Source of the DNA: Meridianimarinicoccus sp044221805
GTDB taxonomy: Bacteria; Pseudomonadota; Alphaproteobacteria; Rhodobacterales; Rhodobacteraceae
DNA: 64,000 bases
Assembly (NCBI GenBank): GCA_044221805.1
Contig: JBGAOK010000002.1
Coordinates: 1-64,000 of the forward strand
Reading direction: 5' to 3'
Shown: positions 59,319 to 64,000 of the stretch, in pieces
How the letters are laid out: each line of letters begins with the position of its first letter
Numbering within the stretch: position 1 is the stretch's first letter
Translations under genes and position numbers: made by a program
Notes under the pieces: generated by a model
Databases searched by the model: none
What the model saw: only the letters and a program-made list of their open reading frames with translations
What the model was told of the DNA's origin: nothing

Positions 59319-59702
59319 GCGGCAGAGAGTCGGGTTCCGACGGGCGCCTGTCCGCCATCACCTCGGGTGCACCGGACGGGGCATCGCGCCGGCCGCCGCT
59401 GGCACGCGCACGTGGATCCGCGCACCGCGGGCAAGCCCGGACAGGGTCAGATGGTCACGACCGGGACAATCAGCAGCTGACCGGGCGAGCCTCCCATCGT
59501 TGCTGCGCGCGCGCCTCCCAGACTGATCCCCTTCCAACCTCTCACCGCCAAACCGCGGGTCTGCCGGAGTCGCGGCTCCTGGTTCTGCCGCGGCGCTCCC
59601 CCGGGCTTGTCTGTGACACCGCGTCCGTTTCTGCTCGGACCGGCGCGGATCCTTCCGGCTCGGGATCCGGACCCCAGGGGCACCGAAGTGCGCGGAGCCG
59701 AA
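59319..59702. other. Intergenic region between DUF1217 and fliI stops
   Basis: About 380 bases between two convergent genes, GC-rich, with no open frame that looks real. A leftward segment ending PGQLLIVPVVTI faintly recalls a LysM-type C-terminus, but has no conserved N-terminal part and is not called. Confidence 0.45.
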
Positions 59703-61037
59703 TCAGGCCGGTTCGGTCGCAGGCTCGCCCAGGGCGGCGCGGAGGGCGGCGAAACTGGCCGCGGCCGGTTCGTCGGCGTTCCGGGCGAGGAATCCGTCCA
59801 GCGCCGGCTGGCAACGAATGGCGCGGTCAGTGACCGGGTCATGGCCCGCCGCGTAGAGACCCGACTGAATCATCAGTTCGGCCCGCTCGTAGGCGCCAAG
59901 CAGCCGCCGGGCTTCGCCGATCAGGCGGTTCTCCTCGGCACTGGCCGCATCGGGCAGGCTGCGCGAAACCGACCGCAACAGGTCGATGGCCGGATAGCGG
60001 CCGCGTTCGGCGATGCGCCGGTCCAGCACCACATGGCCGTCGAGGACGCCGCGGATGATGTCGGCCACCGGTCCCTCCATGTCGGACCCGGCCACGAGCA
60101 CGCTGAACACTGCGGTGATGTCGCCATCGGGCCCCGACCCCGGCCCGGCACGCTCAGCCAGCGCCATGATCTGGTGGGCGAGCGTCGCAGGATAGCCGTG
60201 CAGCGTCGGACTCTCGCCAGCCGCCAGCGCGACCTCGCGGTGGGCGTCGGCGAAGCGGGTGATCGAATCGGCGATGAACAGCACCTGCCGGCCCCGGTCG
60301 CGGAAATGCTCGGCCACAGCCATGGCGCTCCAGGCGCAGCGGCGACGGTTGAGCGGCGACTGGTCCGAGGTCGCCGCGACCACCACGGAGCGGGCCATGC
60401 CCTCCGGGCCCAAGACCTGGTGGACGAAATGGCCGACCTCGCGGCCGCGTTCGCCGATCAGGGCGATCACGATGACATCGGCGTCGAGCCGCCGGGCAAG
60501 CCCCCCGACAAGCGTCGATTTTCCGACCCCAGACCCAGCAAACAGCCCGACGCGCTGACCGCGGACGATGGGCAGGAGCGTGTTGAAGGCGGCAAAGCCG
60601 GTCTCGATCCGCGCACCGAGGCCGCGCCGTTCCGCCGGGCGCGGCGGCGGCGCCCGCATGTCCCGGCCGCCCGGTCCCGGCAGCAGCGGCCGCCCGTCCA
60701 GCGGCTGGCCCAGCGGGTCGATGACCCGGCCGATCCAGCTGTCGTCGGGCGCGATCAGCGCTGGACCGCGGAGCGCCACCAGATCGCCGGGTGCGACCCC
60801 GGCAAGATCGCCGCCGGGCAGCACCACGGCCCCGTCGCGGTCAATGCGGATGATCTCGCCGGTGATCACGGACATGGCGCCGGCGCGGATCTCGACCTGG
60901 TCGCCAAGCGCCGCCTCGCCGGCGAAACCCGCCACCCTGAGCGTTGCCTCGTTCAGGGCGACGACCCGGCCGACCGGATAGGCCGGGGCGATTCTGGCGA
61001 TGCGGGCGCTGAGACTTTCAAGGCGCGGTCCGGTCAT
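59703..61037 (-). CDS. fliI: Flagellum-specific ATPase FliI
   Basis: A 444-residue F1-beta-like ATPase that energises type III flagellar export at the membrane. Walker A is RVGLFAGSGVGKSTLVGGLA, followed by VIVIALIGERGREVGHFVHQ, QVLFIADSITRFADAHREVA (Walker B), and SDMEGPVADIIRGVLDGHVV. It reads opposite to the flgB operon and is divergent from it with an 81-base gap. Confidence 0.96.
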   Translation of the reverse strand: MTGPRLESLSARIARIAPAYPVGRVVALNEATLRVAGFAGEAALGDQVEIRAGAMSVITGEIIRIDRDGAVVLPGGDLAGVAPGDLVALRGPALIAPDDSWIGRVIDPLGQPLDGRPLLPGPGGRDMRAPPPRPAERRGLGARIETGFAAFNTLLPIVRGQRVGLFAGSGVGKSTLVGGLARRLDADVIVIALIGERGREVGHFVHQVLGPEGMARSVVVAATSDQSPLNRRRCAWSAMAVAEHFRDRGRQVLFIADSITRFADAHREVALAAGESPTLHGYPATLAHQIMALAERAGPGSGPDGDITAVFSVLVAGSDMEGPVADIIRGVLDGHVVLDRRIAERGRYPAIDLLRSVSRSLPDAASAEENRLIGEARRLLGAYERAELMIQSGLYAAGHDPVTDRAIRCQPALDGFLARNADEPAAASFAALRAALGEPATEPA

Positions 61038-61081
61038 GGCGGGCTCCCTGTCATGGACAACGCTTTCTAAACGAATCGTCG

Positions 61082-61096
61082 TTAAGCCAAGGTTGC
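61082..61096 (+). promoter_or_regulatory. CtrA-like site TTAA-N7-TTGC upstream of flgB
   Basis: TTAA at 61082-61085, seven bases, TTGC at 61093-61096, between fliI and flgB. One half is perfect for the CtrA consensus and the other half matches at two of four bases. It is 23 bases before the flgB start. Confidence 0.35.
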
Positions 61097-61118
61097 GGTA
61101 ATCGAGGGAGAAGCCCCG

Positions 61119-61523
61119 ATGTTCAATGGTTTAGCAATCTTTAAGACAGCGTCCGCGCTGGTCGGACACGCGTCGGCGCGGCAGGCCGTGATCGCCCGCA
61201 ACATCGCCAATGCCGACACCCCGGGCTATGCCGCCCGCGACCTCGCAACGTTCCAGGACCTGGTCGGCGACGACCGCCAGCCGGCGGCATCGGACGCCCT
61301 GCGCACCAGTCGGACCGGCCACCTCGCCCGTTCGCACTTCACCGAGGATCCCGGCCTTCTGGAGACCGAGACGCCGGGCGATGGCTCGCCGAACGGCAAC
61401 ACCGTCTCGCTGGAGACCGAGATGATCAAGGCGACCGAGGTCCGCCAGCAGCACGACCTTGCGCTGGCGACCTATCGCGGCGGGCTCGAACTGCTGCGCA
61501 CCGCGCTTGGCCGCGGACGATAG
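61119..61523 (+). CDS. flgB: Flagellar basal-body rod protein FlgB
   Basis: A 134-residue proximal rod subunit. The conserved start IFKTASALVGHASARQAVIA with RNIANADTPGYAARDLATFQ is the rod/hook signature, and the C-terminus has NTVSLETEMIKATEVRQQHD. It is the first gene of flgB-flgC-fliE-fliQ-flgF-flgG, with flgC 9 bases downstream. Confidence 0.95.
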   Translation: MFNGLAIFKTASALVGHASARQAVIARNIANADTPGYAARDLATFQDLVGDDRQPAASDALRTSRTGHLARSHFTEDPGLLETETPGDGSPNGNTVSLETEMIKATEVRQQHDLALATYRGGLELLRTALGRGR

Positions 61524-61532
61524 GGGGCGGCG

Positions 61533-61913
61533 ATGAACGACCTGATCGCCAGCCTCGACGTCTCGGCCAGCGGGATGCGCGCCCAGGCCACCCGCCTGCG
61601 CCATGTGGCCGAGAACATCGCCAACGCCGACACGCCCGGCTATCGCCGGAAGACCGTTCCCTTCATGGCCGAGGGCGAGCAAGGCACGGTTGAGACCGGC
61701 CCGGTGCAACTCGACCGCAGCGACCTGCCGCTGGTCTACGACCCGTCGCACCCGCTGGCCGACGAAAGCGGCCATTACAGCGGCTCGAACGTCAACGCGA
61801 TCCTCGAGATCGCTGATTCGCGCGAGGCGCAGCGCAGCTACGAAGCCAACCTGAAGATGTTCGACCAGGCCCGGAAGATGACGTCGGCGCTGTTCGACCT
61901 GTTGCGCCGCTAG
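61533..61913 (+). CDS. flgC: Flagellar basal-body rod protein FlgC
   Basis: A 126-residue rod subunit. The N-terminus LDVSASGMRAQATRLRHVAE with NIANADTPGYRRKTVPF is typical. GHYSGSNVNAILEIADSREA and QRSYEANLKMFDQARKMTSA form the C-terminal helix motif shared by axial proteins. It has no signal peptide because it is exported by the type III apparatus. GGGG precedes the ATG. Confidence 0.95.
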   Translation: MNDLIASLDVSASGMRAQATRLRHVAENIANADTPGYRRKTVPFMAEGEQGTVETGPVQLDRSDLPLVYDPSHPLADESGHYSGSNVNAILEIADSREAQRSYEANLKMFDQARKMTSALFDLLRR

Positions 61914-61942
61914 GCCGGCCAAACCGTACACGGAGGTCCAGA

Positions 61943-62233
61943 ATGGACATGAAATCGACCCTCGCGGTCCAGAGCTATGCCAGGGCCCGCCCCGCGACCC
62001 ATCCCCAGCCCGAGACCGGCGGCGCCGCCGCGCTGGCCGGCGACCTGGCCGGCGACTTCGCCGCGACGCTGGCCTCGACCGAGGTGACCGCGCAGGACAC
62101 GCTGGTCAAGGGCGCCGATCCCCATGCGCTGGTCGAGGCGCTGGCCCAGACCCAGCTCGCCGTCGAGGCGGCGGTCACCGTGCGCGACAAGGTCGTCGAG
62201 GCCTATCAGGAAATCCTCAGGATGCCGGTCTGA
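61943..62233 (+). CDS. fliE: Flagellar hook-basal body complex protein FliE
   Basis: A 96-residue protein joining the MS ring to the rod. The C-terminal half VTAQDTLVKGADPHALVEAL, AQTQLAVEAAVTVRDKVVEA, YQEILRMPV is the FliE signature; the N-terminal half is Ala/Gly-rich and variable. A CGGAGG lies 13 bases before the ATG. fliQ follows after 3 bases. Confidence 0.93.
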   Translation: MDMKSTLAVQSYARARPATHPQPETGGAAALAGDLAGDFAATLASTEVTAQDTLVKGADPHALVEALAQTQLAVEAAVTVRDKVVEAYQEILRMPV

Positions 62234-62236
62234 GCC

Positions 62237-62503
62237 ATGACCGAGGCGATGATCTTCGACACCCTGCGTCAGGCGCTGTGGATCGCCGTGGCGATCTCGG
62301 TCCCGATCCTGACGGTGGCGCTTCTGGCCGGGATCGCGGTCGGCCTGTTCCAGGCGCTGACCTCGATCCAGGAGATGACGCTGACCTTCGTGCCGAAGCT
62401 GATCGCCATCCTGATCGTGTTCTGGGTCTCGATGGATTTCATGACCCGCACCCTCACCGGGTTCTTCACCGAAACCGTCATCCCCCAGATTGCCGGAGGC
62501 TGA
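62237..62503 (+). CDS. fliQ: Flagellar export apparatus protein FliQ
   Basis: An 88-residue inner-membrane component of the type III export gate with two helices: ALWIAVAISVPILTVALLAG and PKLIAILIVFWVSMDFMTRT, separated by the conserved LFQALTSIQEMTLTFV. The length is standard. flgF begins immediately after its stop with a TTG codon. Confidence 0.95.
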   Translation: MTEAMIFDTLRQALWIAVAISVPILTVALLAGIAVGLFQALTSIQEMTLTFVPKLIAILIVFWVSMDFMTRTLTGFFTETVIPQIAGG

Positions 62504-62504
62504 G

Positions 62505-63221
62505 TTGGACAACGCGACATATGCCACCATCACCCGCCAGAGCGGCCTGCAGCAGGAAATGCAGATCCTCGCCAACAACATCGCCAACGCCTCGACCGAC
62601 GGCTTCCAGAAGGAAGGGATCATCTTCTCGGAATATGTCGAGCGGATGGAGGAGGCGGACACCTCGCTGTCGATGGCCACGGCCCATGCAAGGATGGTCG
62701 ACCGCAGCCAGGGCCAGCTGACCCAGACCGGCGGCCAGTTCGACCTCGCGATCGAAGGCGAGGGCTATTTCCTGCTTGAAACCCCCGACGGCAACCGGCT
62801 GTCCCGGGCCGGCCGCTTCTTCCCGGGCGCGGAGGGACTGCTGGCGACGGCGGACGGCGCCCGTCTGCTGGACCAGGGCGGGGCGCCGATCTTCGTGCCG
62901 CCCGACGCGCAAAGCGTCCATGTCTCGCCCGACGGCACGATCAGCGTCGACGGCGCCCCCCTGGGTCAGATCGGCATCGTCCTGCCCGCCGAGCCGAACG
63001 CCATGACCCGGAGCGGCGACGTGCGCTTCGCCTTCGAGGGCGATACCCGCCCCGCCGATGCCGCGACCATCGCCCAGGGCTTCATCGAGGCATCGAACGT
63101 CGATCCGGTGCTCGAGGTCTCGCGCATGATCGAGGTCCAGCGCGCCTATGAAAGCGGCAAGGCCCTGATCGACGGCGAGGACGACCGGATGCGCAACATC
63201 ATCAAGACCCTCGGACAGTAA
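62505..63221 (+). CDS. flgF: Flagellar basal-body rod protein FlgF
   Basis: A 238-residue rod subunit. DNATYATITRQSGLQQEMQI, NNIANASTDGFQKEGIIFSE, GGQFDLAIEGEGYFLLETPD and DPVLEVSRMIEVQRAYESGK are family features. The start is a TTG at 62505, chosen because GGAGG at 62495-62499 is 5 bases away and because related FlgF proteins begin M-D/E-N-A. There is no ATG or GTG at this position in the frame. flgG follows after 9 bases. Confidence 0.93.
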   Translation: MDNATYATITRQSGLQQEMQILANNIANASTDGFQKEGIIFSEYVERMEEADTSLSMATAHARMVDRSQGQLTQTGGQFDLAIEGEGYFLLETPDGNRLSRAGRFFPGAEGLLATADGARLLDQGGAPIFVPPDAQSVHVSPDGTISVDGAPLGQIGIVLPAEPNAMTRSGDVRFAFEGDTRPADAATIAQGFIEASNVDPVLEVSRMIEVQRAYESGKALIDGEDDRMRNIIKTLGQ

Positions 63222-63230
63222 GGAAGCCCC

Positions 63231-64000
63231 ATGCGTGCGCTCAAGATCGCTGCCACCGGGATGACCGCCCAGCAGATGCGGGTCGAGGTCATCTCGAACA
63301 ACCTCGCCAACATGAGCACCACCGCCTACAACACGCGGCGGGCAGAGTTCGCGGACCTGCACTACCAGCAGCTCCAGAAGCCCGGGTCGATCAACGCCTC
63401 GGATGGGACCGTGGTGCCGACCGGGGTGCAGCTGGGCCTTGGGGTGAAGCCGGTGGCGGTCTCGGTGAACTTTGCCCAGGGGTCGCTGACCCAGACCGGC
63501 GGCGATCTCGACCTGGCCATCGAGGGCCGCGGCTATCTCGAGGTGACGCTGCCCAGCGGCGAATCCGCCTTCACCCGGGACGGCGGCCTGAAGCGCTCGG
63601 CGGAAGGCCAGATCGTCACCTCGGACGGCTATGCGCTGGTGCCCGACATCACCATACCCGAGGACGCCACCAGCCTGTCGATCAATGGCGACGGCGAGGT
63701 CTACGCCTATTTCGCCGACCGGCCCGAGGCGGAGCTGCTGGGCCAGTTCACCCTCGCGATGTTCGCCAATGACCGCGGGCTCGAGGCGATGGGCAACAAC
63801 CTGTTCCGCCAGACCGAGGCCTCGGGCGCGCCCATCGTCGCCGACCCGGGGACCGAGGGGCTGGGCACCCTGCGGCAGGGCTATCTGGAGGACAGCTCGG
63901 TCGATGCCGTGCGCGAGGTGACCGACCTGATCGAGGCGCAGCGCGCCTACGAGCTGAATGCCAAGGTGATCACCGCCGCCGACCAGATGATGGCCACCAA
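63231..64000 (+). CDS. flgG: Flagellar basal-body rod protein FlgG (cut by window edge)
   Basis: The distal rod subunit. At least 256 residues are visible: RALKIAATGMTAQQMRVEVI, SNNLANMSTTAYNTRRAEFA, DLHYQQLQKPGSINASDGTV, LTQTGGDLDLAIEGRGYLEV and EVTDLIEAQRAYELNAKVIT. FlgG is normally about 261 residues, so only a handful of codons lie beyond the right edge. AAGGAAG precedes the ATG at 63231. Confidence 0.95.
   Translation, partial: MRALKIAATGMTAQQMRVEVISNNLANMSTTAYNTRRAEFADLHYQQLQKPGSINASDGTVVPTGVQLGLGVKPVAVSVNFAQGSLTQTGGDLDLAIEGRGYLEVTLPSGESAFTRDGGLKRSAEGQIVTSDGYALVPDITIPEDATSLSINGDGEVYAYFADRPEAELLGQFTLAMFANDRGLEAMGNNLFRQTEASGAPIVADPGTEGLGTLRQGYLEDSSVDAVREVTDLIEAQRAYELNAKVITAADQMMAT

Overview
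The window is high-GC chromosomal DNA from an alphaproteobacterium, most likely a member of the Rhodobacteraceae (Rhodobacter/Paracoccus-like). Four things point there: a dnaA-dnaN-recF-gyrB replication block next to rpsT; the opgG-opgI-opgH order described for Rhodobacter sphaeroides; flaF/flbT and DUF1217 flagellar accessory genes; and alphaproteobacterial markers such as DUF1150, DUF465, an NDUFAF7-type methyltransferase and an UbiK/YbjN pair. I see no rRNA, tRNA, CRISPR array, prophage or insertion sequence.

Layout: 0-9 kb holds housekeeping genes (DUF2927 protein, HAD hydrolase, MaoC hydratase, ribF, YcgN, an aldolase-like lyase, then CIRCE-groES-groEL) and a bactofilin-like membrane protein. 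From 9 to 12.7 kb five consecutive genes (GNAT, EamA transporter, NUDIX, PhnM-like amidohydrolase, purK) are all frame-disrupted. This is either a poorly resolved piece of the assembly or a decaying segment. From 12.7 to 25 kb come purE, DUF465, a heat-shock pair (hsp20-DUF1150), trxB/lrp, pgeF-NDUFAF7-lgt, ubiK, ybjN, proC, a tRNA-binding protein, tdk, two small lipoproteins and argG.

From 24.4 to 37.6 kb lies the most interesting locus. It contains opgG-opgI-opgH for synthesis of osmoregulated periplasmic glucans (beta-1,2-linked). Directly downstream in the same orientation is ABC transporter - GH3 beta-glucosidase - GH144/PF10091 beta-1,2-glucanase-like. Convergent to that is an alpha/beta hydrolase - GH15 glucohydrolase pair. 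None of the four soluble enzymes has a visible signal peptide, so they look cytoplasmic. The arrangement suggests glucan synthesis coupled to uptake and recycling, and the gap between the two halves carries three palindromes.

From 37.9 to 48 kb is the replication block gyrB, ompW (behind a perfect FNR box), a VOC protein, recF, a methyltransferase, dnaN, dnaA and rpsT. Next come an enoyl-CoA hydratase, mutM, ubiE-ubiB and a phosphotransferase with a tandem-repeat N-terminus. From 53.4 kb to the right edge is a flagellar cluster (flgD, fliK, a rod-binding FlgJ-like protein, flgN, flagellin, flaF, flbT, DUF1217, fliI, flgB, flgC, fliE, fliQ, flgF, flgG) with CtrA-like half-site pairs upstream of three of its transcription units. 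flgG runs off the edge of the window.
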